Part shown: in pieces, positions 9,123 to 18,490 of the stretch | Layout: each line of letters starts with the position of its first letter | Numbering within the stretch: position 1 is the first letter of the stretch | Assembly (NCBI GenBank): GCA_023409535.1 | Contig: JAEYGZ010000013.1 | Coordinates: 62,001-126,000, forward strand | Reading direction: 5' to 3' | Source: Bacillota bacterium | GTDB lineage: Bacteria > Bacillota > Clostridia > Lachnospirales > Lachnospiraceae | DNA length: 64,000 bases | Made by a program: the position numbers and the translations under genes | Notes under the pieces: model-generated | What the model was told of the DNA's origin: nothing | The model's database searches: none | Seen by the model: the letters and a program-made list of their open reading frames with translations, nothing else

Positions 9123-10481
9123 ATGCGAAAAGATTTCATTACAAAAATAAAATGGATGCCCCTTCCACGAACCGAAAAAGCGGAACAGCCGAATAATCCT
9201 TACTGCGGGTTTTATACCCTTTTTCGTTTTTACGCGGACATGGAACGGCTGCAGCCGGATGGAGCAGTAATTGAGGAGGTCCCCTTTGGGGCGGACCAGC
9301 AGCTATGCCTGGTGGAAATCAACCTCCTTCCCTTTCAGGAGCTGCCTGTTTCAGAAGCGGCCCTGCAGATTGTAAGACGGATCTTCACGCATTTTGCTGC
9401 AAAGGATAAGCAGATGATCGTGCGTTTTGTCTATGACTGGGAGGGGAAAGGGGTAACGAATGAGCCCAAGGATATTGCAGTGATCCTTCGGCACATGAGC
9501 CAGCTGTCTCCGCTCCTGAAGGAGTTTACCGGAAGCATTTATATTCTGCAGGGACTTTTTATCGGCAGCTGGGGAGAGATGCACAGCTCCCGTTATTTAA
9601 ACGAACGCAATATGGCACTTCTGGCAAAGCAGCTGTATGACTGTGCCGGTGAGGAGACACAGATCGCCCTGCGCTGCCCGAGCTTCTGGCGAATGCTGTT
9701 TAAAACATACGATCCCCTGGATGCGGCAACGGCCTATACAGATATTCAGAAGGCAGGATATGCTCTGTTCAATGATGGAATGATGGCCTCCGAGGACGAT
9801 TTTGGCACCTATGGCAGTACCGTCGCCGCGGAGTCCAAATCCTACAGTGATAAATGGATACGGGGGGATGAGCTGGATTTTCAGAATAAATTATGCAAAT
9901 ACGTATCCAATGGCGGAGAAGTCATAAATGACTGCAGTTACAATGATGCGGTACCTGCAATCGATACCTTGCGTACAATGAGAGTGTCCTATCTGCACTG
10001 CAATTACGATGAGAAGGTTCTTAACAAATGGAAAGCAAATAAATCCGGCTCGGGCAATAGCCTGTGGAAGGACAGATCAGCCTATGACTATATTGCGGCT
10101 CATCTGGGTTACCGTTTTGCCATAGAGGATGCCAATTTGTCGGTGCTTCCTGATAAAAGCGGCAATTTAAAAGCCTATATAAAGCTGGTCAATCTGGGCT
10201 TTGCTCCATGCTATCATAAGTTTCAGGTGAGGTTTGTGGTCCGGGATGCCTCCTCCCTGGAGCTGAATGAGTATGAAGCCGGTACCGATACCCGCATGTG
10301 GATGCCCAATGAAAGAATTGAATTAGAGACGGTGATTACCCCCCGAAACTGGAAGCAGAAAAATTATATCTTGTGCTTTGGGATATACGATCCGCGGTCC
10401 AAACAGCCAATCCGGATCGCGAACACCTTCTCTGCCGCAGACCATACGGGCTTTTACAGCCTTGGCAATTTTATTGTGTAA
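9123..10481 (+). CDS. DUF4832/DUF4874-like glycoside hydrolase-fold protein
   Basis: A 452-residue protein without an obvious signal peptide. An NNPYCGFY segment near the start, a barrel-like run (IVRFVYDWEG, IYILQGLFIGSWGEMHSSRY, YALFNDGMMASEDDFGTYG) and a C-terminal beta-sandwich-like part with EYEAGTDTRMW fit the DUF4874 plus DUF4832 arrangement. Those proteins are TIM-barrel, glycosidase-like and occur in polysaccharide loci. The acidic residues in GSWGE and DDFG are candidate catalytic groups, but this is speculative. Since no PelA-type hydrolase is present, this protein could trim the polymer, although export is unclear without a signal sequence. Confidence 0.55.
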   Translation: MRKDFITKIKWMPLPRTEKAEQPNNPYCGFYTLFRFYADMERLQPDGAVIEEVPFGADQQLCLVEINLLPFQELPVSEAALQIVRRIFTHFAAKDKQMIVRFVYDWEGKGVTNEPKDIAVILRHMSQLSPLLKEFTGSIYILQGLFIGSWGEMHSSRYLNERNMALLAKQLYDCAGEETQIALRCPSFWRMLFKTYDPLDAATAYTDIQKAGYALFNDGMMASEDDFGTYGSTVAAESKSYSDKWIRGDELDFQNKLCKYVSNGGEVINDCSYNDAVPAIDTLRTMRVSYLHCNYDEKVLNKWKANKSGSGNSLWKDRSAYDYIAAHLGYRFAIEDANLSVLPDKSGNLKAYIKLVNLGFAPCYHKFQVRFVVRDASSLELNEYEAGTDTRMWMPNERIELETVITPRNWKQKNYILCFGIYDPRSKQPIRIANTFSAADHTGFYSLGNFIV

Positions 10482-10491
10482 AGGAAAGATT

Positions 10492-12435
10492 ATGGAGAAT
10501 TCATTGCTGGAAGTTGTTATCGTTGCAAGAAGAAATACGTCCTTAAGCCTGATCCATGCACTGGACAGTATAAAAAAGCAGATATACGGGCCGGTTAAGG
10601 TGACGGTAATGGATGCAAATGAACCGAACAGCATATACAGCCTTGGTTTGCAGGAGGATTTGTCCGCATATCCTGATGTAGAGTATCGGAGAATGAATCA
10701 TCTGCTGTCCATTGCCGAGCTTCGCAATCTCGCACTTTCTTCTGGGGAAGGGGAGTATATTGCCTATCTGAGCAGTAATGATGTCTGGGATACTACCAAG
10801 GCACTGCTGCAGATGGAACAGCTGAAATCAGAGCCGGAAGCCGCTGCATCCTGCAGCAACGGTGTACTGCTGGATAAGAGAAAGGGACAGGTTGCGGTTG
10901 AGCCTTTGATGGAACCGGTGATTTATGACACCTCCAAATGGGTATTGGATAATCCCGCAAAAATGTCGGCCCAGGTCATATACCGGAGATCCGTCTTACT
11001 GGAAGCAGGAGGCTTTGACGGGCAATTCGTAAATTATTGTGACGGAGATATGCTTCTGAGGCTCAGCAGGGAGAGCAAGGTTCTGATTCTTCCGGTAGAC
11101 TTATGTGAATGCAGTATTACACCGGACCAGGAGGATTATGACAGGGATAATCTTAAGGACCATCAAAGGCTTCTATCCAAGCATATGGCGTTCTTCCTGG
11201 TGAATAAGCGTATGACGCGGATTTATTATGCACGGATGATGCGCCTGGCGAAGCTGAATTATTTATGGCTGAATTTACTTTTCTATGGCCTTTTATATTT
11301 TATTAAGGCTCCGGGCCATACCATATTGCTGGTGCTCAAGGAGATGAGCCTGATGTTCGGATATCTGCTGAAATGGCTGCAACGAGGTTCTTCCATGCTG
11401 TCAGAGGGAATTCGAATAAAGAGGGATATCCGTCTGATGCAGCGGGGAAAGCTTGCGGGAATAGATGCGCTAAAGCCCGTAACCGGGATATTGGAGACGG
11501 AGCGAAAGCCTGTTATGTTTTCCTCCGCACGGCAGTATAATGAGCAGAACCCGCTGGATTTTTCTTTGAATCACAAACTGAAAAGCATCGTGATTCCGGA
11601 ATATGTCACAGTCATTAAGCAAAGCATGTTCTATGGCTGCGACCAGCTGGTTTCTGTAGAGATACCAGGCACTGTGCTGGAAATTCAGGCACATGCCTTT
11701 CATGGATGCAAGAATCTTCGCCATGTAACCGTTTGCGAAGGCAGCCGTCTGGAGAAAATCGGAGCCTATGCTTTTGCAGGCTGCAGTGCCCTGGAGACCC
11801 TGAGCCTCCCCTCCGGTATCGGACAGATAGGAAAGGGTGCATTTTTTGAATGCCGCTCATTAATACAATTACTTTTTGCCAATAAGAAACATGGGGAGGA
11901 AAAGATCAGCAGAGTGTTTCCGACAGCCATGATAAAGCTTTCCCGTAATACCTTTGCAGGCTGTTGCAGCCTGTTATTCGTGGAATTCGGTGCTGACAGT
12001 ATGCTTGAGACCATTGAAAACGGCGTCTTCCTGGGCTGCGGCAGGCTGAAGAAAAGCATTTTGGCAGGCAAGGTGAAGACCCTGGGAAGCTATGCCTTCG
12101 CACACTGCAAGAAGCTTGAGACAGTGGCATTTCCGCAGATTGATGCCTTAAAGGCCATCGGAAGCTGCGCATTTATGAACTGTGAAGCCTTGGCTTATTT
12201 TCAGCTTCCGGATCAGCTGGAGCATATTTATGAACGAACCTTTTACGGCTGTGCCGGTTTAAAACTGATTAAGGTTCCCAAGAAGGTGCTTTCCATCAGC
12301 CATCAGGCATTTGCAAAATGTACCATGCTTCGCAAGGCTATCATATTAACGGGAGATGCCTCAATATCGCCGACTGCCTTTGATAAGCATACTGAAGTAC
12401 GGATACAGACAGGTACCGGCAAGGAGACAGAATAA
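10492..12435 (+). CDS. GT2-like transferase fused to BspA-type leucine-rich repeats
   Basis: A 647-residue protein. Residues 1-~245 resemble a GT2 domain (VVIVARRNTSLSLIHALDSI, a degenerate EYIAYLSSNDVWD acceptor/metal region, and a YCDGDMLLRL strand). Residues ~255-300 hold one or two hydrophobic segments (LNYLWLNLLFYGLLYFI). From ~355 to 635 there are about ten BspA/LRR_5-type repeats with the pattern IGxxAFxxCxxLxxVxxP. The ATG at 10492 follows AAAGGAAAG; an upstream in-frame start overlaps the previous gene and was rejected. BspA repeats are normally found in secreted surface proteins. Here they are joined to an enzyme without a signal peptide, which is unusual. The metal motif of the GT domain is weak, so activity is uncertain. 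Confidence 0.7.
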   Translation: MENSLLEVVIVARRNTSLSLIHALDSIKKQIYGPVKVTVMDANEPNSIYSLGLQEDLSAYPDVEYRRMNHLLSIAELRNLALSSGEGEYIAYLSSNDVWDTTKALLQMEQLKSEPEAAASCSNGVLLDKRKGQVAVEPLMEPVIYDTSKWVLDNPAKMSAQVIYRRSVLLEAGGFDGQFVNYCDGDMLLRLSRESKVLILPVDLCECSITPDQEDYDRDNLKDHQRLLSKHMAFFLVNKRMTRIYYARMMRLAKLNYLWLNLLFYGLLYFIKAPGHTILLVLKEMSLMFGYLLKWLQRGSSMLSEGIRIKRDIRLMQRGKLAGIDALKPVTGILETERKPVMFSSARQYNEQNPLDFSLNHKLKSIVIPEYVTVIKQSMFYGCDQLVSVEIPGTVLEIQAHAFHGCKNLRHVTVCEGSRLEKIGAYAFAGCSALETLSLPSGIGQIGKGAFFECRSLIQLLFANKKHGEEKISRVFPTAMIKLSRNTFAGCCSLLFVEFGADSMLETIENGVFLGCGRLKKSILAGKVKTLGSYAFAHCKKLETVAFPQIDALKAIGSCAFMNCEALAYFQLPDQLEHIYERTFYGCAGLKLIKVPKKVLSISHQAFAKCTMLRKAIILTGDASISPTAFDKHTEVRIQTGTGKETE

Positions 12436-13880
12436 TGGGTTTGGAAGAAAAGAAAAATTATATCTATAATGTCATTTACCGCCTGTCAATCTGCATATTG
12501 CCCCTGGCGGTTACCCCCTATGTGGCTCGTGTGCTGGGAGCGGAGCAGGTAGGGCTTTATTCCTTTTCAAGTACTATAGCCTGTTATTTTATTATGTTTG
12601 GAAAGCTGGGTTTAGATAACTATGGGAACAGAAGTATCGCTGCCTGCAGGGAGGATATGGAGAAGCGCAGCAGAGTGTTTCTGGGGATATACATAGTACA
12701 GATGATTACCGCCCTTCTTTCCGTACTGGTCTTTGTCCTGCTGATTCTGACCGTATTCCGCGCAGACGCACGAGTGTACTGGATGCAGCTGATCTATGTC
12801 GCCTCCGTGCTCTTTGATGTGAGCTGGTTCTTTTACGGGATGGAAAGGTTCCGTATCACTACCATACGCAGCCTGATTTCCAGAGCTTTGATTATTCTGT
12901 TGGTATTTGTTTTTGTGCATACGGAAAGGGACCTATGGGTGTATACCTGTGTCATGTCTGTTTGCTTTTTGCTGGAGCAGCTGCAGCTGCTGCCGTTTTT
13001 GTCAGGGCAGATCAGGCGGGTACCGTTAAAGAAGGAGGATGTCCTTTGTCATATTATACCGAATATAAAGCTGTTCTTTCCCCTTTTTGCACTCAGCATC
13101 TACAATTGGCTGGATAAGGTTATGCTGGGTGTTATGGTTAAGAGTACAGCAGTAGTTGCATTCTATGTATATGCGGAAAACATTATCAACCTGCCCAAGG
13201 GTATTCTGTCGGCGCTGGATACCGTAATGCTGCCAAGAATCTCAAACCTGGTGGCGAATAGGCGGCAGGAAGAAGGGATACGGAAGATGAAGGGGTCAAT
13301 CCGCTTCAACAGCTTTATCTGCTGTGCTCTCTGCTTCGGGATTGCGGGTGTGGCTCCCAGCTTTGTTCCGTGGTTTTTCGGGGCGGAATATACACCGGCC
13401 GTCGTATTAACCATGGAGCTGGCTATAGTCATGATTCCCATGAGTATTGTGAATGTTGTACAGACGCAGTATTTGATTCCTTTTCATCGGGAACCTGTTT
13501 ATATCTGGTCGGTATCTTTGGGAGCCATTACGAATGTGATATTAAATCTGTCCCTCATTCCGCGGTTTGGTGCATCCGGAGCAGTCATCGGTACCCTTGG
13601 GGCGGAGCTTGTGGTTTGCATTTATCAGATACTGCACATCAGGAATATCTATAATTTTGGCATGCTGTTTCGTATGCTGCTGCCCTTTCTTATCTGCGGA
13701 ATTCTTGAATTTGCAGCCACGTATTCTCTGGGCGGACTGCCCTTGAATATCTTTCCGGTGCTGGTTATTCAGATTATTGCCGGAGGGATCGTATATCTGG
13801 CAGGGTGCGGTATCTATGTGATATTCATCAGCAGGGAATACCGCAGTGTCGGACATTTGCTCAGAAGCTTTAAGCTATAG
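12435..13880 (+). CDS. Wzx-like polysaccharide flippase (MOP superfamily)
   Basis: A 481-residue polytopic protein with about 12-14 membrane helices. The start (EEKKNYIYNVIYRLSICILP, then LAVTPYVARVLGAEQVGLYS) is typical of the RfbX/Wzx oligosaccharide flippases, which move lipid-linked repeat units across the membrane. The ATG overlaps the stop of the GT2-LRR gene (TAATG). With PelG also present, the locus has two proteins of the flippase superfamily, so either two glycans or a composite one may be made. Confidence 0.85.
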   Translation: MGLEEKKNYIYNVIYRLSICILPLAVTPYVARVLGAEQVGLYSFSSTIACYFIMFGKLGLDNYGNRSIAACREDMEKRSRVFLGIYIVQMITALLSVLVFVLLILTVFRADARVYWMQLIYVASVLFDVSWFFYGMERFRITTIRSLISRALIILLVFVFVHTERDLWVYTCVMSVCFLLEQLQLLPFLSGQIRRVPLKKEDVLCHIIPNIKLFFPLFALSIYNWLDKVMLGVMVKSTAVVAFYVYAENIINLPKGILSALDTVMLPRISNLVANRRQEEGIRKMKGSIRFNSFICCALCFGIAGVAPSFVPWFFGAEYTPAVVLTMELAIVMIPMSIVNVVQTQYLIPFHREPVYIWSVSLGAITNVILNLSLIPRFGASGAVIGTLGAELVVCIYQILHIRNIYNFGMLFRMLLPFLICGILEFAATYSLGGLPLNIFPVLVIQIIAGGIVYLAGCGIYVIFISREYRSVGHLLRSFKL

Positions 13881-13914
13881 ACGGATATAAAACTTGAAAG
13901 GATGAGGGCAGGAA

Positions 13915-16227
13915 ATGATCGTTGATACGAATGCATATGTGTTATCACTAATCAAGGTTTTACTATGTCTTGTCATCCGGGATTTTCTGATCCCGCTTTT
14001 GGTATGGAGAAAATACCTGAAGAATAAAAGCTACAGCTACCGGTTCTGGTTCTGCGTCCTTACCCAGGCCGCACTGCAGATCAATCTGGTACTTCTTTTG
14101 GGCTTCTTAGGTATCTGCAACCGGGTTACGGTGATTGGAAGCAATATCATCATCTACGGATTAATTATCTGGAACTATTCGGATAAAAAGTTTTTCAGCC
14201 GCTGTAAGGAGACTGCCGATATCCTCTGGACTGTGTATAAGGAGGAGCGATTAGTCAGATATATAGCGCGCGGTATTCGGGAGCGGATGAAATTCTCCTG
14301 GAAAGCAATACATGGCTGGACTGTTTGGAAATATCTTAAGAAGCACTGGCTGGACACTGCTTTATTAGCAGCAATACTCCTTTATAATATTTGGTTTCTA
14401 GCCTATCCAGTTATGAAATTTCATTCCTATCAGTTCCCTGATATTCCGGTACATCAGTCCTGGATCTATGGATTGGAGCATGGTACATTATTCGTGGATG
14501 GTGTCTATCCTTTCGGAATGCACGCCATGATATATTTTATCCGAATCATATTTCAGCTAAATCTGAGGGAGATTTTGCTTTATTCCGGTGTATATCAGAC
14601 AATTCTTCTGATGATTGGACTGTACTTACTGGCAAGAGAGGTTTTCCGAGCTAAATATACGCCGATTGCCGTAGTCGTTATAATCAGCCTTATGCTGAAT
14701 CAAAGCCGTTATGCAACTTCTCTGCCGCAGGAAGCCGGAATGTATGTGGTTGCCGGTTTGGCATATTTTCTGTTGAGGTATCTTCATGCTGACAGAAAGA
14801 AGTTCGTAATAGAAAGCGATTCAAAATTGCGCAGAGCCTTCCGTATAAATGCTTATATTAACCGGAGATATATTAATTCGGAGGCGATCCTTCTTATGCT
14901 TTGTGTCGCCTTGGTGATTGCCTATCATTTTTATACGGCGATTGCGGCTATTTTTCTGGTAATAGCAATCGGTCTGGCTTATATACCCAGGATTTTAAAA
15001 AAACAATATTTTATACCGCTGATGTTTTGCGGCATTATGGGAGCGGTGATAGCAGTCCTTCCGCTTGCAGCCTGTCTTGCAAAAGGAATTCCCTTCAATG
15101 GATCAATGGCCTGGGCAACCAGTGTCATTGCGGGTGAGGAGTGGCAGGGAAGTGAAGCCGGTTACCGGTCTGAATTGGCAGATTCCCTGGGAAATGATGA
15201 TATTTCAGATTCGGATTTGACAGATACGAAAGAAGATAAGATTATTATAGATTACTCTGGGATGAAGCCGCAGGAAATTCTTCGGTATTACTATAATTCT
15301 ATTTTTAAATTCGGCAGTGATGCCATATTTCGCAGCGACGCAATACAGTTGTTGTTCGCCTGCATGCTGCTGGGGGCTATTGGCGGACTATTCATGCTTT
15401 TATGGAAAAGGACCAGGAATTTTGGCCATGATTATATGGTATTCATATTTTATATTATTATTTTATTTACCTTCGGGGCAGCAGAACGTCTTGGACTGGT
15501 TGAACTGATTGAATCGGCAAGAATAGCTACCTTTGCGGAGCCGTTCATCGGATTTATCTATATGCTGCCTGTGGATCTTGCGCTTCGTGTTTTGGGGTAT
15601 TGGAAAAACCGTTATTACCAGGTATTTATGAATCTGGTTTCCTTAGCGGTGTGCGCAGGTGCAATAGCGCTCATATTTATGACAGGCTGGCTTCATGGCT
15701 TTTTCTATTATGACCAGGCATACTATAATGAATCGGAATATATCCTCCGTAATATCCGGCAGACTTATGATAAGAAAACCTACACGATCGTATCGCCCAC
15801 AGAGGAATATTACGATGTTCTGGATTATGGATACCATACGCAGCTTTCACGGTTTATTGATATGGTAAACGGAAATCAGGAAGTATTTACCTTTCCTACA
15901 AAGTATGTTTTTTTCTTTATTGAGAAGCATGTACTAAATGACTATACCTACGGATATGTGGATGTGAGCCAGGAATATGCTGCAAAGGATTTTGTTTATC
16001 TGGCGGATGTACAGGATTACTTTTATCAGCGTGCCGTATTAGAGTCACAGGCATATTATTGGGCGCAGGAATTTAAGAAAATTTATCCCAATAACTTTAA
16101 GGTGTTTTATGAGGATGATATTTATGTCGCTTATGTTCTGGAGCAGAATATTGATTATCCTTATAATCTCCAGATTGACTATATGACTGATTATACCAAT
16201 GATGTCGAGGCTGACGGAAGGGAATAG
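13915..16227 (+). CDS. Large membrane protein, possible GT-C-type glycosyltransferase
   Basis: A 770-residue protein with at least 12 predicted membrane helices over residues 1-600, then an extracytoplasmic C-terminal domain of ~170 residues. An acidic, polar external loop after a long helix (FPDIPVHQSWIYGLEHGTLF, residues ~178-197) resembles the first loop of GT-C enzymes, where an aspartate acts in catalysis with polyprenyl-linked donors. No family can be named with confidence; it may also be an assembly or polymerase protein of the locus. AGGGCAGGAA precedes the ATG. Codon use matches its neighbours, though AT content rises slightly. Confidence 0.5.
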   Translation: MIVDTNAYVLSLIKVLLCLVIRDFLIPLLVWRKYLKNKSYSYRFWFCVLTQAALQINLVLLLGFLGICNRVTVIGSNIIIYGLIIWNYSDKKFFSRCKETADILWTVYKEERLVRYIARGIRERMKFSWKAIHGWTVWKYLKKHWLDTALLAAILLYNIWFLAYPVMKFHSYQFPDIPVHQSWIYGLEHGTLFVDGVYPFGMHAMIYFIRIIFQLNLREILLYSGVYQTILLMIGLYLLAREVFRAKYTPIAVVVIISLMLNQSRYATSLPQEAGMYVVAGLAYFLLRYLHADRKKFVIESDSKLRRAFRINAYINRRYINSEAILLMLCVALVIAYHFYTAIAAIFLVIAIGLAYIPRILKKQYFIPLMFCGIMGAVIAVLPLAACLAKGIPFNGSMAWATSVIAGEEWQGSEAGYRSELADSLGNDDISDSDLTDTKEDKIIIDYSGMKPQEILRYYYNSIFKFGSDAIFRSDAIQLLFACMLLGAIGGLFMLLWKRTRNFGHDYMVFIFYIIILFTFGAAERLGLVELIESARIATFAEPFIGFIYMLPVDLALRVLGYWKNRYYQVFMNLVSLAVCAGAIALIFMTGWLHGFFYYDQAYYNESEYILRNIRQTYDKKTYTIVSPTEEYYDVLDYGYHTQLSRFIDMVNGNQEVFTFPTKYVFFFIEKHVLNDYTYGYVDVSQEYAAKDFVYLADVQDYFYQRAVLESQAYYWAQEFKKIYPNNFKVFYEDDIYVAYVLEQNIDYPYNLQIDYMTDYTNDVEADGRE

Positions 16228-16234
16228 AGGATAT

Positions 16235-17353
16235 ATGTATCAGATAACCAAAAATCTATCAGATAGAATGAATGTACTAAAATTTCTGGCGATTGTGATG
16301 GTGGTATTTATTCATATCAGCCCTGCGATAACGGCATATGACGGAGCACCCGCAGTAAGCATATCTGAGCAAAGCCTTCAAATATTTATTTATGTCATAT
16401 CACAATCAATTTCAAGAGCAGCTGTTCCCTTGTTCTTTCTCATTTCAAGCATTTTGTTATATTCTAAAGATTTTTTGTGGCTTGAAAATATGAAAAAGAA
16501 ATGCAGATCGGTTTTAATACCGTATGTCTTTTGGAATACCTTCTGGATATTGTTTAGTTTTATCACGCAAACGATCCCTGAAATCGCAAAGTATTTTCCC
16601 AGGGACAGCTATTATGTACGCGGATACGGTATTGTGGAATGGCTGAAGGCATATACCTATCTCAATGGAAATTATCCGTATTTATATACTCTGTGGTTTT
16701 TAAGAGATCTTTTTATTATGAATATATTGGCTGTTGTCATAAAGCGGGCTGTTGATAAGGCGCCGCGCATCCTGTTATTTCTGGTTATGATAATCTGGCT
16801 TGGAACTGTACCGATCCCCTATTTGGATAATCAAACGCTTGTGTTTTTTATCTTAGGGTATTATGCAGTGAAATATCAAATCCATGAAAAGCAAATTGAC
16901 AGGATCAATTGGCTGGCAGCAGCTTCCGCATATGCAGCTTTTCTGGTATTTGATTATGGTTTGAGTTATCAATATCCGTTCATTCATCAGATTACGGTTA
17001 TCCTTGGAGTTATTGTTTTTATTAAATTGTCGAAAGAATTAATTCATGGCAGGACAGGTAATATAATATTATGGTTGTCAAAGTATTCCTTTATCATTTA
17101 TGTATTTCATGAGATGAACCTGTCAATCGTCAGGACGATATGCGCTATCTTATTTCCTCAAACTATATTGATACAACTGGCGGAATATTTATTGATTCCT
17201 CCGATTATCATTCTGGAATGTGTTGTATTTGGCATTATATTTAGAAAAATAAGTCCGCGATTATATGAATTAGCAATTGGAAACCGAAGTAATGAGGCAC
17301 GGGGCAAACCGGCGGCAGAAAGAGATAAAGCAGTGGAGAAAATAATAAAATAG
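16235..17353 (+). CDS. Acyltransferase-3 family membrane protein
   Basis: A 372-residue polytopic protein that begins RMNVLKFLAIVMVVFIHISP, containing the conserved helix and histidine of the acyltransferase-3 family. These proteins O-acetylate or otherwise acylate surface sugars. About ten helices can be traced, including WFLRDLFIMNILAVVI. An upstream in-frame ATG at 16199 overlaps the preceding gene; AGAGG at 16226-16230 favours the ATG at 16235. The product would decorate the locus polysaccharide (inference). The gene is noticeably more AT-rich than the Pel core. Confidence 0.8.
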   Translation: MYQITKNLSDRMNVLKFLAIVMVVFIHISPAITAYDGAPAVSISEQSLQIFIYVISQSISRAAVPLFFLISSILLYSKDFLWLENMKKKCRSVLIPYVFWNTFWILFSFITQTIPEIAKYFPRDSYYVRGYGIVEWLKAYTYLNGNYPYLYTLWFLRDLFIMNILAVVIKRAVDKAPRILLFLVMIIWLGTVPIPYLDNQTLVFFILGYYAVKYQIHEKQIDRINWLAAASAYAAFLVFDYGLSYQYPFIHQITVILGVIVFIKLSKELIHGRTGNIILWLSKYSFIIYVFHEMNLSIVRTICAILFPQTILIQLAEYLLIPPIIILECVVFGIIFRKISPRLYELAIGNRSNEARGKPAAERDKAVEKIIK

Positions 17354-17367
17354 CAAGGAGGATAAGA

Positions 17368-18354
17368 ATGAATCATAATTATGAATTATGTGTGGCTTAT
17401 GCAGCAGATGATTATTATGCGAAATACCTCGGTATATCTATGCTGTCCTTGTTTCAATCAAACAAAGACTTTGCAGATATCGTAGTATTTATTCTCGATT
17501 GTGGAATCAAGGACGGCAATAAGGAAAAGCTGCAATCAATTGCCGGGAAATACAACCGTGAGATTATTTTTAAATCGGCGGAGGAAGCAGTATCCGGTCT
17601 GGACTTACATATGGGTGCCAGAAAGATAGCTATTGCTGCATATGCAAGATTATATTTATCCTCCATTATCCCCGAATCCTATGACAGAGTCCTGTATCTG
17701 GACTGTGATACAATTATTCGGGATTCAGTGGCTGATTTTTGGAATGTGGATTTAGAAGGATATTTGATTGCCGGTGTCCGTGATACGGTAGATAACTTTT
17801 TCTTAAAGAAGATTGGAATGAATCCCGATGAATACTATATTAATGACGGAATAATTGTAATCAATCTTTCCGGCTGGAGAGCAAATCAGCTGGAAAAGCA
17901 ATTTATAGATTTTATACGGGCATTTCACGGCAATGTACCGCATCATGACCAGGGAACCATCAACGCTGTCTGCAGGAATAAGAAACTGATCGTTTCACCC
18001 AGATATAATGCAACCTCTAATATCTTTTCCTTTTCAGCAAAGACAATCAAGCGTATCTATTTTATGGACAGCTTTTATTCCCAGGAGGAGCTTGATGAGG
18101 CAAGGAAGCATCCGGCCATCCTTCATTTCACAACCGGTTTGGTAGGCAGACCCTGGGAAGAGAATTGTACTCATCCAAGAAAGGAAGCTTATCAAAGGGC
18201 AGCAAATGCATCCCCATGGAGAGAGAATCCGCTTTTACCCGACAGCAGAAAGCTTTCCGTTAGGATATTTGCAGGCTTCTACAGGGTGGCGCCGCATTTT
18301 CTTTCGGAAACTGTGTATCGCATCATTAGTATACTGGCTCATTTTAGAGAGTAA
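17368..18354 (+). CDS. GT8 family glycosyltransferase
   Basis: A 328-residue enzyme of the lipopolysaccharide galactosyl/glucosyltransferase type. Family features in order: the N-terminal CVAYAADDYYAKYLGISMLS, the DxD metal motif in YLDCDTI, YINDGIIVINLSGWR, the HHDQGTINA segment, and HFTTGLVGRPW, whose histidine contacts the metal. GT8 members are retaining galactosyl- or glucosyltransferases acting on surface glycans. AAGGAGGAT (17355-17363) is a strong ribosome binding site. It is the last gene of the + strand glycan run. Confidence 0.88.
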   Translation: MNHNYELCVAYAADDYYAKYLGISMLSLFQSNKDFADIVVFILDCGIKDGNKEKLQSIAGKYNREIIFKSAEEAVSGLDLHMGARKIAIAAYARLYLSSIIPESYDRVLYLDCDTIIRDSVADFWNVDLEGYLIAGVRDTVDNFFLKKIGMNPDEYYINDGIIVINLSGWRANQLEKQFIDFIRAFHGNVPHHDQGTINAVCRNKKLIVSPRYNATSNIFSFSAKTIKRIYFMDSFYSQEELDEARKHPAILHFTTGLVGRPWEENCTHPRKEAYQRAANASPWRENPLLPDSRKLSVRIFAGFYRVAPHFLSETVYRIISILAHFRE

Positions 18355-18401
18355 TTGATAAGTTAATGTTAAAATTCCTGTGAAATAATTGTCGATTTTA
18401 G

Positions 18402-18430
18402 TTGACAGAGAATAGTAAATTGGTTAAAAT
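18402..18430 (+). promoter_or_regulatory. Sigma-A-type promoter of the Ig-like protein gene
   Basis: TTGACA at 18402-18407 and TAAAAT at 18425-18430 are separated by exactly 17 bases. The predicted transcript starts ~55 bases before the ATG at 18491. This shows that the Ig-like gene is transcribed separately from the glycan locus. Confidence 0.75.
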
Positions 18431-18490
18431 CCATTTGTTGGTACCATTTACCTATTTTAACACAAAAAATTACTTATGAAGGAGCCCATT

